Assembly (NCBI RefSeq): GCF_000242635.2
Contig: NC_017770.1
Coordinates: forward strand, 3,794,669-3,858,668
Reading direction: 5' to 3'
DNA: 64,000 bases
Source: Solitalea canadensis DSM 3403
Lineage (GTDB): Bacteria; Bacteroidota; Bacteroidia; Sphingobacteriales; Sphingobacteriaceae
Shown: one piece after another, positions 51,659 through 61,656 of the stretch
Layout of the letters: each line of letters opens with the position of its first letter
Position numbering within the stretch: the stretch's first letter is position 1
The notes under the pieces: generated by a model
The model's input: only the letters and a program-made list of their open reading frames with translations
Databases searched by the model: none
What the model was told of the DNA's origin: nothing
Made by a program: the position numbers and the translations under genes

Positions 51659-54600
51659 TTAAAACTTAAGATTTAAACCCATGGCAAATGTTTTTTGCGG
51701 ACCGTAATAACTAGTGGCAATTGTTTCAGGATCCATAAATTTCACCTTTGAGAAGGTTAACAGGTTACCTCCCTGCACATAAACAGAAAACGCATCAATA
51801 CCTAAGCGACTAATAAATTTTGCAGGAACTGAATAAGTTAATTGAGCACTTCTTAATCGCAAGTAGGAGCCATCCATCCCATAAAAATCAGATTTCAAGC
51901 TGTTGTTGGAAGAATTACTTAAGCGTGGCCATGAAGCATTAGGATTATCAACAGACCATCTGTCTAATTGACGTTCGTCAAAATTGGCCCAGGTTTGCTT
52001 TAGATTGTTATTAGTATAATCGGCTATACCCACAAAAGCCATATCTAATGACAATCTCTTATACGATAAGCCTAAATTAATACCATAGTTAACAATTGGA
52101 ATATAGGTATTATCAACAACATACACATCCTTTGAATCTAAAACACCATCACCATTTAAGTCGGCGTACTTTACATCTCCAGGCTTAATTGTTTTATTTT
52201 TTTGTCCATCCTGATCTAATGTCCATACATCAATTTCTGCCTGTGATTGAAATAAGCCCAAAGATTTATAAAATCTGTCTATGTTTGGACCAAGCCCATT
52301 GTATCTGTTTACATCCCATTCAGGCAATCCCAGAGCTTCCCCCGAAAAATCAATTATGGTTTTTGCCTTTGAAATATTACCGCTTACATAATAACTCAGG
52401 CTCTTATTAACCTGATTTCTATGCGTTAAGGTAAGCTCTATACCATTGGTATGATTTTTTCCCTCATTTTGTTTAGGAGCAGTAGCCCCAAACGATAATG
52501 GAGCAGTAGCGCTAGTGCTAAACATTGGCGTTAATAAATCATATGCTTCTTTATGGTACACATCCACCACCCCACTTAACATACCCTTCCACAAGTCAAA
52601 GTCTAAACCCAAGTTGTATGAACGTACTTTGGCCCAGGTAAAATTTGGATTGATAGAAGATATACCGGCATAAACGGACGAGGTATAAGAATTATTCCAG
52701 ATATAGCCATTGGCTCCTGTGTTGCTATTTGTTGCATTGCTGGAAACCGAATAAGCCGCCAGGTAAGAAGCAAAACCGGCTCCATTCTCATCACCTGCCA
52801 TCCCGTAAGAGGCGCGTAGTTTTAAGTCATTCAGGAATGAAAGCTTATTCTTAATAAATCCTTCTTCCGAAATTCTCCATGCTCCTGATACAGACGGAAA
52901 GAAACCCCACCGATGGTCAATAGGAAAATTAGTAGAAGCCTCATACCGGAAACTTCCTTCCAGGTAATACTTACCAGAATAACTATAATTTAAGCGTCCC
53001 ACATAACCAACACGGCCCGACTCACTAGCAGTTCCATTATTAGTAATAGACGCATCGCCTGCAAACAATTGATCGGAGTTATTGGAGAAAATATTCGTTC
53101 TCCCAGCAGACATAGCATCTGTTTTGGTTTCTGTTGATTCATACAAAAACAAACCACCCAAATTATGCTTACCAAAGGCCCGAGCATAATTCAAACTGAA
53201 GTTCATGGTGATGTAGTTAGCTTTTGTAATCGATTCATTCAGGGTTGGTTTTAGGTCATTACCTTTAGAATCGACACCTGTTACAGGGTTATAATTTCCG
53301 TTCGCATCTGCCCTGTATAATTTGTAAGGTGTAGAGAAATCTTTTCCGAACAAGTTAGAACGATCAATAGATGCCAAACCTTCTGCTGATAAACCCTTTA
53401 CAAACGGAATGATCAGCTTTGCCTTAAAACGTCCGGTAAAGTAATTATTCTCAGCAAGTCGGTAACCTCCATTTTGTGCCTGATAAATTGGGTTAGAAGC
53501 CGATGTAAGAAATGCAGCAGGCAGGCCATTGCTGAAAGTAACCGGTTGCAATGGACTTTGGTTAAACAACGATGAATACAACGAAGTGTAGCCTGCATAA
53601 GGAGCATTAGAATTTTCGGACCGATAGTTAATATCTGCCGAAACATTCAGGTTTTTGGCGATTTTAGCATCCAGATTAGAGATGAAAGTATATCGCTTAA
53701 AGTCATTATCGATTTTAAGAATTGATTTTTGTTGGTTTAATCCGCCGGCTAAATAATACTTAACCTTATCTGTACCACCGGAAACATTTAGGTTATAGTT
53801 TTGGCCATTTGAAAATTCTTTTAACCCTTGTTCTGCCCAATTGGTTTGTCCATATCTGTCAGGGTTTGAGTTATTTTTAATGATTTCAAGATCAGCATCG
53901 GAATAAGGAACGGCTGAACCACTGTTTGTAGCCCGCTCATTTTCCAGCAAAGCCTGCATATACCCATTTACAAACTTCGGATACATTGTCGGCTTTGAGA
54001 ATGTAGCCGCAGTGCTAAAATTGAATTTTGTCGGACTCTCTTTACCTCGTTTGGTAGTAATTAGTATAACTCCGTTAGCCCCGCGCGCACCATATACAGC
54101 AGTAGAAGCAATATCTTTAAGCACAGTAACACTTTCAACATCACTGGGATCAATATTGTCAAGGCCGACCTGGTTGCTGGAAGTAGCAGAGGTTCTTGGA
54201 ATACCGTCAACTACAATTAACGGATATCCTGAAGCTGATGTGGTTCTTATTAAAACCGTACTGGTTTCGTTTTTACTATCAGGCGTTCCGTTTCGCTGTC
54301 TAACAATTAATCCCGGTGTGTTTCCCGTTAAGGCTGTACTAAGATTGATGCTTGGCATTTGCTGTACCTGTTTATTAGAAATAGTGGCTACCGAGCCTGC
54401 AACAGCTTCTTTCTTCTGAGTTCCATAACCCACCTCTACCACTTGCACCTCATTTAACACATGAGAATCCATTTCAAGGGCAAGATTGATCGTGCTGCTT
54501 TGACCAACGGTCACTTCCTTTGATTTGAATCCCAAAAAAGAAAACACCAGAATGCTTCGTTCACTTGGAATATTAATCGCATAATCACCATTTGTATCAG

Positions 54601-55123
54601 TCATTGCTCCTTTGGATGAACCTTTTAATTGAATGGTTACACCTGGTAAAGGTTCTGAGGTTGAAGCATCTAAGATGCGCCCTTTTACCTGCAAATGGGT
54701 TGAATCACTTACTATTTCTGATTTAATTGATAACTCAGAAAACACTTCAACTTTTTTACCTTTTTGTTTGATAATAAAGTTTTTATCATCAATTTTTTTG
54801 TAAACCAAATTTAAAGGTTTAACAATTTGCGCTAATGCTTCATCAATTGTAAGTTGCTTAAGGTCATTCATCTCAACAAAGGTAAATTGCCCCTTTATGG
54901 AGTTGTCTTCGAAGATGATATTGACCTTAAAGTAATTCTCTAATTCTTTAAAAACAGTTTGCAATGGCTCTCGTTGTACCTGAGTTGAAGCAGTTTCAGA
55001 TACACCTTTAGATGTGAATGATTTACTCATTGCATCTTGTGCTAAGCCTGGCTCCCAGACCAGGCTCAGCGAAGCAAGAACTAATGATAGTTTAGGTAAT
55101 TTTCGTTTCATTCTTTTCTTCAA
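51659..55123 (-). CDS. SusC/RagA family TonB-dependent receptor with N-terminal STN domain
   Basis: The 1154-residue protein starts with a signal, then an STN domain for surface signalling (FKELENYFKVNIIFEDNSIKG, TIDEALAQIVKPLNLVYKKIDDKNFII). A CarboxypepD_reg-like domain follows (LQVKGRILDASTSEPLPGVTIQLKGSSKGAMTDTNGDYAINIP), then the plug (VEVGYGTQKKEAVAGSVATI, PLIVVDGIPR, VTVLKDIASTAVYGARGANGVILITTKRG), then the barrel ending in Phe (FAMGLNLKF). It imports a substrate across the outer membrane with TonB energy. The STN domain fits control by the adjacent FecR and sigma factor. Confidence 0.96.
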   Translation of the reverse strand: MKKRMKRKLPKLSLVLASLSLVWEPGLAQDAMSKSFTSKGVSETASTQVQREPLQTVFKELENYFKVNIIFEDNSIKGQFTFVEMNDLKQLTIDEALAQIVKPLNLVYKKIDDKNFIIKQKGKKVEVFSELSIKSEIVSDSTHLQVKGRILDASTSEPLPGVTIQLKGSSKGAMTDTNGDYAINIPSERSILVFSFLGFKSKEVTVGQSSTINLALEMDSHVLNEVQVVEVGYGTQKKEAVAGSVATISNKQVQQMPSINLSTALTGNTPGLIVRQRNGTPDSKNETSTVLIRTTSASGYPLIVVDGIPRTSATSSNQVGLDNIDPSDVESVTVLKDIASTAVYGARGANGVILITTKRGKESPTKFNFSTAATFSKPTMYPKFVNGYMQALLENERATNSGSAVPYSDADLEIIKNNSNPDRYGQTNWAEQGLKEFSNGQNYNLNVSGGTDKVKYYLAGGLNQQKSILKIDNDFKRYTFISNLDAKIAKNLNVSADINYRSENSNAPYAGYTSLYSSLFNQSPLQPVTFSNGLPAAFLTSASNPIYQAQNGGYRLAENNYFTGRFKAKLIIPFVKGLSAEGLASIDRSNLFGKDFSTPYKLYRADANGNYNPVTGVDSKGNDLKPTLNESITKANYITMNFSLNYARAFGKHNLGGLFLYESTETKTDAMSAGRTNIFSNNSDQLFAGDASITNNGTASESGRVGYVGRLNYSYSGKYYLEGSFRYEASTNFPIDHRWGFFPSVSGAWRISEEGFIKNKLSFLNDLKLRASYGMAGDENGAGFASYLAAYSVSSNATNSNTGANGYIWNNSYTSSVYAGISSINPNFTWAKVRSYNLGLDFDLWKGMLSGVVDVYHKEAYDLLTPMFSTSATAPLSFGATAPKQNEGKNHTNGIELTLTHRNQVNKSLSYYVSGNISKAKTIIDFSGEALGLPEWDVNRYNGLGPNIDRFYKSLGLFQSQAEIDVWTLDQDGQKNKTIKPGDVKYADLNGDGVLDSKDVYVVDNTYIPIVNYGINLGLSYKRLSLDMAFVGIADYTNNNLKQTWANFDERQLDRWSVDNPNASWPRLSNSSNNSLKSDFYGMDGSYLRLRSAQLTYSVPAKFISRLGIDAFSVYVQGGNLLTFSKVKFMDPETIATSYYGPQKTFAMGLNLKF

Positions 55124-55132
55124 TTGGATAGG

Positions 55133-56185
55133 TTACTTTTTCTCTTGGATTAGGATTATTTTATTTTGTGGATCTTTTTTAATGTCAACATTTAGCAGAT
55201 CAGCTAAAACTTTGAATAATACATCTTCATTGCTAGTGGCAACCGAACCGGAGATGGTTCTGTTATTAAGAGACGGTGCATTGATTTTTACAGTGTAGCC
55301 TAAATTATCTTCAATCTGTTCGGCTATTTCCTTGATATTGCTTTGTACAAATATCAAGCGGTGCTCTTTCCAGGCTGATGAAACAGACGGATTTAGGACA
55401 CTCTTATTTTTAACAATTGCTTTTTGTTGTTGAGAATAGGTAATGGCATCTCCAGGTACCATTACAATTGGCGCCTTGCTGTTATCTTTTAAACTAAGCT
55501 GAATTTTACCAGCCGACAAAACAACTTTGGTTTTGTTTCGTCGTGTATTTACATTGAATGATGTCCCTAAAACCTGAATATTCAGGTCGGAAGTGTGAAC
55601 AATAAAACGTTCACTGTTCTTAATGTGAGTCTGGTCTTTATTAATATGCCTGATATTGAAGAACCCTTCTCCTTCGATCCATAATTCTCGGGGTTCGTTC
55701 TCATTCCACTTACGCTCATACTTAACTTTTGTATTTGCATTCAGGATAACTTCCGAACTGTCAGGCAAAAGTATCCTGACAATTTCACCGTTTCCGGTAG
55801 TAATATGTTTAAAGCTGTAGTAATTAAGTGCCCAATAAGCTGCCAGCAAACTCACAATTGCTCCCGTTAATGTTGCCGCTATGCGTAACCATTGAGGAAT
55901 CATTCTACGAACATTGATTGCTTGGGTATTATCTATTGAAGCACGAAGTCGTTGATAAAAAGCTATTTCTTCAGAATTTTCCGGTACAGCAGACTCAAAC
56001 CCCATTTCCAATATCCACAAACGAGCTTCAGCAAAAACATTTTTCAAATCAGGTTGCTGAACTAATGCATTTTCCCATTTACGATTATCTTCCGGTAACC
56101 CAAACTTCACCCAACGGATAAATGATTCATCAAGAATTAATTCCTCAGCCTTGTTCTTAAAACTATTTGATTTACTACTACTCAT
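55133..56185 (-). CDS. FecR family anti-sigma factor
   Basis: Starting at ATG 56185 gives 350 residues; the frame extends to 56224 but the longer N-terminus is untypical. The cytoplasmic N-terminus binds the sigma factor. One membrane helix lies near residues 105-125 (AATLTGAIVSLLAAYWALNYY). The periplasmic FecR domain contains GEIVRILLPDSSEVILNANTKVKYERKWNENEPRELWIEGEGFFNI, and a DUF4974 domain ends the protein (FVQSNIKEIAEQIEDNLGYTVKIN). It transmits the state of the STN-containing SusC receptor. It is 9 nt upstream of susC. Confidence 0.95.
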   Translation of the reverse strand: MSSSKSNSFKNKAEELILDESFIRWVKFGLPEDNRKWENALVQQPDLKNVFAEARLWILEMGFESAVPENSEEIAFYQRLRASIDNTQAINVRRMIPQWLRIAATLTGAIVSLLAAYWALNYYSFKHITTGNGEIVRILLPDSSEVILNANTKVKYERKWNENEPRELWIEGEGFFNIRHINKDQTHIKNSERFIVHTSDLNIQVLGTSFNVNTRRNKTKVVLSAGKIQLSLKDNSKAPIVMVPGDAITYSQQQKAIVKNKSVLNPSVSSAWKEHRLIFVQSNIKEIAEQIEDNLGYTVKINAPSLNNRTISGSVATSNEDVLFKVLADLLNVDIKKDPQNKIILIQEKK

Positions 56186-56365
56186 TTTATTCCAAACACC
56201 TTTTTTAGCTGTACACACAAACACAGCGATTCACCCCATGCGATGATGAATATTTTTTATTTTTTAGAAATAGCTTAATAGAGACTCACAAGCATTCACA
56301 GAATGCGATCTCTAAAAGCCCCCTCAGGTGTTTTTTGGGTAATAGTAAAAAGTGCGGTTACTCCC

Positions 56366-56998
56366 TCACACAATAATCCTTCTGAACATAGCAAGGAACA
56401 ATATTACTGGCCGGTTGCCGGCATGTTCACGAAGTGCAGTTATTGCGCGTGCTATTAATTTATAAGCGGCTTTAACGCTTAGTCCCATAATCTCTGCGAT
56501 TTCAGGGTATGAAAATCCTTCGTAATATTTTAAATAAATGGCTTCTCGCTGACGATCTGTTAACTGGCCAATCGCATTGCTGATAAGTCGGTTGACATGA
56601 TGAGCTTTTTCACGTGCAATCAAATCTGCTTCAGGACTGGGTTTTACTTCTAATGTAAATACATTAAGTGATTCCAGCTCTTCTGCAGTTCCGGACGCAT
56701 GATCTTTTGTATCACGGAGGTGATTAAACAAATGGCTTCGAAAAGATTTAAATAGATAGTTCTTTACGGAAGGAGGATTACCAAGTGATAATTTATTGCT
56801 CCAGATTTTAATAAAAAGGTCATGGATTAAATCATTGATCAACTCCTTGTCGGAGCTATATTTATGAGCATAATTATATAGTTGACGATAATATATAGTG
56901 TAAATTTGTTCATAGGCGTTAACATCACCTTCTTTAAAGGCAGCCCATAAATCGGTTTCATTTATACCTACTTTTTTAATATTATCAGCAACAGCCAT
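56366..56998 (-). CDS. ECF RNA polymerase sigma factor
   Basis: The 210-residue protein has sigma region 2 (YEQIYTIYYRQLYNYAHKYSSDKELINDLIHDLFIKIWSN) and region 4 (QLTDRQREAIYLKYYEGFSYPEIAEIMGLSVKAAYKLIARAITAL). It recruits RNA polymerase to the susCD promoter when FecR is relieved. It is separated from fecR by 180 nt. A TATATTTG box lies 29 nt upstream of its ATG, suggesting housekeeping-sigma expression. Confidence 0.95.
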   Translation of the reverse strand: MAVADNIKKVGINETDLWAAFKEGDVNAYEQIYTIYYRQLYNYAHKYSSDKELINDLIHDLFIKIWSNKLSLGNPPSVKNYLFKSFRSHLFNHLRDTKDHASGTAEELESLNVFTLEVKPSPEADLIAREKAHHVNRLISNAIGQLTDRQREAIYLKYYEGFSYPEIAEIMGLSVKAAYKLIARAITALREHAGNRPVILFLAMFRRIIV

Positions 56999-57469
56999 CT
57001 AATCTACTGGAAAACAAGAACTAACGGCAAATATAAAATTTAATCCAAGGAATCATATGCCTTCACGCTATTGATCTACGGCGTTCAACGATCAATTTAA
57101 AATCTATAGAGATTAGGGATTACTTGTCTAATCGGCTTTAAATGAAGCCTTATCTAGGCTTTTTCAGAAATGCATTAAAAAAAATATTTTGAACAAAATA
57201 TGCGTCGGAAATAGTATATTATTTTATTAAACCATTAGCGAACACCACATTAACAAACTGAATTACAATTATTTATTAAATAAAAATTGTTTTTTTCATT
57301 TATTAACTCCACCTTTGCTGAGCCTCATAGATGTTGAGGCAAAAAAAATATTCTATAATTCCATCCGAACTTTTATTTTTTCCGGAAATATTTAGTAATA
57401 TTAACTTTTCATGTCAACCCCTGGTTTGCATGATTTAAGCAGAATTTTTTAATTTAATACAATAAATAA
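56999..57469. other. 471-nt gene-free stretch between sigma factor and csp genes
   Basis: It holds the sigma promoter box (57028-57035). Also present are a small plus-strand hairpin with T-run (aagcct/aggctt, 57145-57164), an inverted repeat atatttt/aaaatat (57184-57201), and a stem gcctca/tgaggc (57322-57340) followed by eight A. The right half is probably the long leader usual for cold-shock mRNAs. No coding frame seen. Confidence 0.5.
57028..57035 (-). promoter_or_regulatory. -7 box for the ECF sigma gene
   Basis: TATATTTG on the minus strand fits TAnnTTTG, 29 nt before the ATG. No TTG at the -33 distance. Confidence 0.45.
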
Positions 57470-57661
57470 ATGCAAACAGGAGTAGTAAAATTCTTTAATT
57501 CAACCATAGGTTTTGGTTTCATTAAACACGACGACTCAAACAATGAGACCTTTGTTCACGTAAGTGGCCTTATCGATGAAATTAAAGAAAACGACCGCGT
57601 TCAATTTGAACTGGAAAGAGGTAAAAAAGGCATGAATGCAGTTAACGTAAAAGTTATCTAA
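57470..57661 (+). CDS. cold-shock domain protein
   Basis: The 63-residue protein is one CSD: MQTGVVKFFNSTIGFGFIKHDD contains RNP1 (GFGFIKH), and ETFVHVSGL contains RNP2. It binds single-stranded RNA/DNA as a chaperone. It has an AT-rich upstream leader and its own terminator. Confidence 0.95.
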   Translation: MQTGVVKFFNSTIGFGFIKHDDSNNETFVHVSGLIDEIKENDRVQFELERGKKGMNAVNVKVI

Positions 57662-57686
57662 TTCATACATAATATTTATTTCGCAG

Positions 57687-57717
57687 GCCTGTGGTTTAAC
57701 AATCACAGGCTTTTTTT
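57687..57717 (+). terminator. terminator after the cold-shock gene
   Basis: Arms gcctgtg (57687-57693) and cacaggc (57704-57710), then seven T. Confidence 0.9.
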
Positions 57718-57743
57718 ATTGAGTCTGTTGAACACTCATTTAT

Positions 57744-57778
57744 AAAAAAGGTTGATGTTTTAAGCATCAACCTTTTTT
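57744..57778 (-). terminator. terminator after the OstA-like gene
   Basis: Perfect 14-bp stem (57744-57757 with 57765-57778). On the minus strand it ends in six T immediately after the gene's stop codon at 57780. Confidence 0.9.
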
Positions 57779-57779
57779 G

Positions 57780-59669
57780 TTATAATTTCTTCTTTTGTGC
57801 TGGTTGTTTCTTAGGCAATCCAGGAGACTTTGGTACAACTGTTTTTTCTGGTGGATTAGCGTGCTGAACTTTTCGTCCTCCTTTAGATTGTTCATCCTGA
57901 GGAATCGTTTTTATAGCAACCTTCCTATAAATATCTTCCTTAGAAACAGGACGTTCTTCTGCCCTCCAATTAAATCCCTTTAATTTATCCTCCCCTTCAG
58001 GAATTTTATCAAGCGGATGTAAAGCGCCTTCAACATCCTTATCCATCCGCACCGTACCGATTTTGTTATCTTTAAATGTTAACAACATATTACTGCAGAG
58101 TGCTCGGTTCATTCCTGTGTAAGAAACAGAATCTTCTTTTGGATAATAAATACTCTCTCCATTACCTAAAACCGTTAAACGCGAAAGCTTATTGTCTTTA
58201 AATAACCCCACCATATTTCTGCCACTGATCTGATTGAATAAAGTTGAATCTCCTTCAGTACTAGCAATAAATGCCGAAGCATTCAGCTTCATTCTGTCGA
58301 TCTTCTTATTTTTCAGCTCAATATCGATCTGATTTGCCGTCATTTGCGAGCCTTGTGTCCATACAGCAGGCGACTTATAACAACGCATGGTTGAATCGGC
58401 ATATGTATATACTAATGAGTCGGCGACAGCTTGCAGGTCAGATTTAAAAATTCGCACATTTCGGTATGCATATAAAATCCGTCGCGGAATTGAATCAACT
58501 TTAACAATTTTCAGGCTGTCGGGTTTAAGATTAATAATGCTATCGGGTTCAGCTGTTAGCAGTTCTTGTTTAGTAGTGTCCTGCACTGGCTTAACAGTTC
58601 GCATAGGTTCTGTTATACCTGGTCCTGTTGGAGGCAGGTTATTTTTTGCGGTTTTAATTTTTATGCTATCTACTACTCCGTTAACTACTCCTGAATCTTT
58701 TTTCAAGGGAGCACTTGCCAGCCTTTTATTCAAGGGCTGGGGCATTATTGTCTTGAGTGTATCGGCAGTCATGTATAATGAATCCTTTTCCTGTACGACA
58801 GTTAAAAGAGCTCTTCCAGTAACAAATGTGGTTTCCGTAGGCTTGTTATGTTGACCATAATCGCCGGTAAGGATTATCTTCTCCGCAGTATCAACAAACA
58901 CCACATGGCGTACTGCCTTGCCATAACCCAACCTCCTGTCGTAATAAAGACTATCTCCTTTTAGTGTTTTTGAACCCGATTCGTAATAAGAATTCTTACT
59001 GAATTGAGCCTGGTCAGTAGCGGTATTATACCATCCATTTTCAGTATAAAGGAAATCATCTTTTCCTTTTATCCTTGTCGGACCAAAAAAGTAAGCAAAA
59101 CGGGTATTAGTGTTATACTTAAGTGTATCACTTGTTATTTCTGCCTGAGGTGTATTCACTTTGACATTATAGCGAAAAAAAGCATCCTTAGAGCCTACAT
59201 AATAATAGCCGGTTTTACTGGTAAGAATGTTTTCCTTATTGGTAATCTTTCCACCATTGGGATACATACCAACACGGGTAACCATATCATAATTTAAATA
59301 GTCGGTAGTAAGTACAGCCTTTCCATCAGTAAGGGTCACGTTTTCAAAAAGTTCAGCTCTACGAGAATTTCCATCATATTTTAAGCTTTTAGAGGTTACC
59401 GTAATAGTATCTGCCTGCACAATACGAACATTACCAAAAGCATTTAAACGATTTTCTTTTTCAAAGTAGTCGGCGCTATCACAAAACATGACTGCATTTT
59501 CATGTCTGAATTTACAGTTACCAACAAAATGAGAAACACCTGTATTCACGAAAAACTGAGCATCATCTGAGTTCTCAATCTGAACTTTAGTAGTTTTCTT
59601 TTGTGCAAAAACGCTTAACCCGCTTAAAATAAATATGATAAATAGAAATAGTCGTCTGGATTTCATCAA
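57780..59669 (-). CDS. OstA/LptA-like periplasmic protein
   Basis: The 629-residue protein has a signal peptide (SRRLFLFIIFILSGLSVFAQ). A beta-jellyroll repeat region of OstA_2 type follows: HFVGNCKFRHENAVMFCDSADYFEKENRLNAFGNVRIVQADTITVTSKSLKYDG, with repeated A-x-F-x-NV and YD-Y motifs to about residue 300. A linker rich in Pro, Thr and Lys leads to a second jellyroll block (RILYAYRNVRIFKSDLQAVADSLVY) and a basic tail. It is likely to carry lipopolysaccharide or another lipid across the periplasm. No lptB/C/D gene adjoins. Confidence 0.9.
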   Translation of the reverse strand: MMKSRRLFLFIIFILSGLSVFAQKKTTKVQIENSDDAQFFVNTGVSHFVGNCKFRHENAVMFCDSADYFEKENRLNAFGNVRIVQADTITVTSKSLKYDGNSRRAELFENVTLTDGKAVLTTDYLNYDMVTRVGMYPNGGKITNKENILTSKTGYYYVGSKDAFFRYNVKVNTPQAEITSDTLKYNTNTRFAYFFGPTRIKGKDDFLYTENGWYNTATDQAQFSKNSYYESGSKTLKGDSLYYDRRLGYGKAVRHVVFVDTAEKIILTGDYGQHNKPTETTFVTGRALLTVVQEKDSLYMTADTLKTIMPQPLNKRLASAPLKKDSGVVNGVVDSIKIKTAKNNLPPTGPGITEPMRTVKPVQDTTKQELLTAEPDSIINLKPDSLKIVKVDSIPRRILYAYRNVRIFKSDLQAVADSLVYTYADSTMRCYKSPAVWTQGSQMTANQIDIELKNKKIDRMKLNASAFIASTEGDSTLFNQISGRNMVGLFKDNKLSRLTVLGNGESIYYPKEDSVSYTGMNRALCSNMLLTFKDNKIGTVRMDKDVEGALHPLDKIPEGEDKLKGFNWRAEERPVSKEDIYRKVAIKTIPQDEQSKGGRKVQHANPPEKTVVPKSPGLPKKQPAQKKKL

Positions 59670-59818
59670 CGCAAAAATAACTTTTTTTAGCTTATTAGTT
59701 TACCTATCACATTTTACTTACACGTATTAAAAAACGGACAAGGCAACTTTTCATAAATTTGTTTAAACATACATTTTATGTTTGCGTTTAATGTAAGAAT
59801 GACGTAGGTTTAGGCCCG

Positions 59819-61129
59819 ATGTATAAAATTTCGGACTTCCTACTACCGTTCAAAAACTTTGTGAATGTTCAGCAACTTTTTGGCGCTGACAACAGAATTT
59901 TACTTGCTGTTAGTGGTGGTATAGATTCTGTGGTGATGGCACATTTATTTTCCGCAGCAGGTTTCAATATCGGAATCGCACACTGCAACTTTCAGTTAAG
60001 AGAAAATGATGCTGATCTGGATTCGGCATTTGTCTCTGAACTTGCATCTCATTTGAAAGTTCCTTTTCACCATGTAAAATTTAAAACAACCACTTATGCT
60101 GAGGAAAAGAAAATTTCGATTCAGATGGCGGCTAGGGACTTACGTTATAGATGGCTTCGAAAAATTAAAGAGGAATTTGGTTATGATCAGATTGCAGTTG
60201 CTCACCATAAAAGTGATACAGTTGAAACAGTTTTGATCAATATGCTTCGTGGAACAGGTATTGCGGGTTTACATGGCATTTTGCCAAAACGAGATGATAT
60301 TATAAGACCTTTATTATACCTTACACGTGAAGATATTGAACATATCGCCAACATTTGTAAGATTACTTACAGGGAAGACCTTTCTAACCGTTCCTCCAAA
60401 TACCTTAGAAACAAATTAAGAAATGAAGTTATTCCAATTCTAAAAGAAATTAATCCCGACCTGGAACAAACATTTGCTCAAACAATTGAGTATGTTAAAG
60501 AAAGTGAGGAGTTGGTAAATCAATACCTGGAAGAGAAAAAAGCCGAGTTGTTTCATGATAGACAATCAGAACAACTTATCAGTATAGAAAAGCTTAATGA
60601 ACAAAAACATATGCAGGCTCTTTTGTACGGATTACTAAAATCATACAATTTTTCTGCCTCTACTGTTGCTGAAATTATTGGTGCATTGAATGCCCAACCC
60701 GGTAAACAGTTCTTATCTTCCACTCATAAAATTGTTAAAGACCGAAAGCATTTAATTTTATCGTCAATAACAAATCAGGAAGATGCCATTAGTATGGAAA
60801 GTTTGTTTATTGAACGAATTGAGCCCAATAAATCATTCGGGATACCTTTCAGTAATAAAATTGGCTGTTTTGATTACGAGAAATTAAAATTACCTCTCGA
60901 AGTAAGAACCTGGCAACCGGGAGATAGTTTTATCCCACTGGGAATGAAGAGCAAGAAAAAATTGAGTGATTTTTTAATTGATTTGAAAATTCCACTCAAT
61001 GAAAAAGAAAAAGTGAAGGTTGTATTGTCGGGCTCCGAAATTATATGGGTTGCCGGATACAGAATAAACGACCGATATAAAATAACGCCCGAAACCAAAA
61101 AAATTTATATTTTGGAGTTCAAAAATTAG
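59819..61129 (+). CDS. tilS: tRNA(Ile)-lysidine synthase
   Basis: The 436-residue protein has the PP-loop SGGIDS at residues 32-37 (LLAVSGGIDSVVMAHL). AHCNFQLRENDADLD, the RDLRYRWLRKI block and AHHKSDTVETVLINMLRGTGIAGLHGI follow. The C-terminal TilS domain has VRTWQPGDSFIPLGMKSKKKLSDFLIDLKIP. It makes lysidine at position 34 of tRNA-Ile(CAU), allowing AUA decoding. The two small genes downstream on the same strand may share its transcript. Confidence 0.97.
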   Translation: MYKISDFLLPFKNFVNVQQLFGADNRILLAVSGGIDSVVMAHLFSAAGFNIGIAHCNFQLRENDADLDSAFVSELASHLKVPFHHVKFKTTTYAEEKKISIQMAARDLRYRWLRKIKEEFGYDQIAVAHHKSDTVETVLINMLRGTGIAGLHGILPKRDDIIRPLLYLTREDIEHIANICKITYREDLSNRSSKYLRNKLRNEVIPILKEINPDLEQTFAQTIEYVKESEELVNQYLEEKKAELFHDRQSEQLISIEKLNEQKHMQALLYGLLKSYNFSASTVAEIIGALNAQPGKQFLSSTHKIVKDRKHLILSSITNQEDAISMESLFIERIEPNKSFGIPFSNKIGCFDYEKLKLPLEVRTWQPGDSFIPLGMKSKKKLSDFLIDLKIPLNEKEKVKVVLSGSEIIWVAGYRINDRYKITPETKKIYILEFKN

Positions 61130-61141
61130 CGCACTTCTCTA

Positions 61142-61621
61142 ATGAAGGAAAAACCAATATTCATTGAAAAACAATTTTTAGGATTAAACCGTAACTGGCT
61201 GCTTACCAGATTAGTTTTGGCTATTTTTTGTTTTATTATTTACACCATTGAGGAAAATCGTGATCGTAATGCCGACTTATTATTGGTTGTTGGTATTTCA
61301 ATTTTGATCATTTCCGGATTGTTAACCTTTATTATCCACTATAAAACATCGGTTTATTCTCAATCGTTAATACTTGATGGCTTCTGGACCACCAGTAGAG
61401 TTAAAATTGATTTCGGCAGCATTAAAAGTGTTGAAAAGGTTCAGTATAGTAACTTTATGATGAATAATCCAGTTTATAATCTGCATAAAAAGGGGACGAT
61501 CCGTTTCTATACCAGAGGAAAATATGCCATAAAACTTACCGATAAAGATGGATTGGTTTATTTAATAGGCAGCCAACATTGTGATGAATTGGTGAGAATA
61601 ATAGCTGAGCAAATTAAATAA
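61142..61621 (+). CDS. small membrane protein with PH-like domain, unknown function
   Basis: The 159-residue protein has two membrane helices (residues about 18-35 and 46-66). A beta-rich domain follows (SQSLILDGFWTTSRVKIDFGSIKSVEKVQ, KYAIKLTDKDGLVYLIGSQHCDELVRIIAEQIK) that looks like a bacterial PH domain. Layout resembles the protein at 25940-26446, but no shared signature motif (GGWGI) is seen. It starts 12 nt after the tilS stop, so is probably co-transcribed. Function unknown. Confidence 0.8.
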   Translation: MKEKPIFIEKQFLGLNRNWLLTRLVLAIFCFIIYTIEENRDRNADLLLVVGISILIISGLLTFIIHYKTSVYSQSLILDGFWTTSRVKIDFGSIKSVEKVQYSNFMMNNPVYNLHKKGTIRFYTRGKYAIKLTDKDGLVYLIGSQHCDELVRIIAEQIK

Positions 61622-61656
61622 ATAGGCAGGTTAGTTGTTAGTAATTACTTAAACAA

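Noticed and set aside
53990-54440. Long plus-strand open frames inside susC and other genes.
   Set aside because: They lie antisense to strongly supported genes, lack family motifs and follow the codon structure of the opposite strand.
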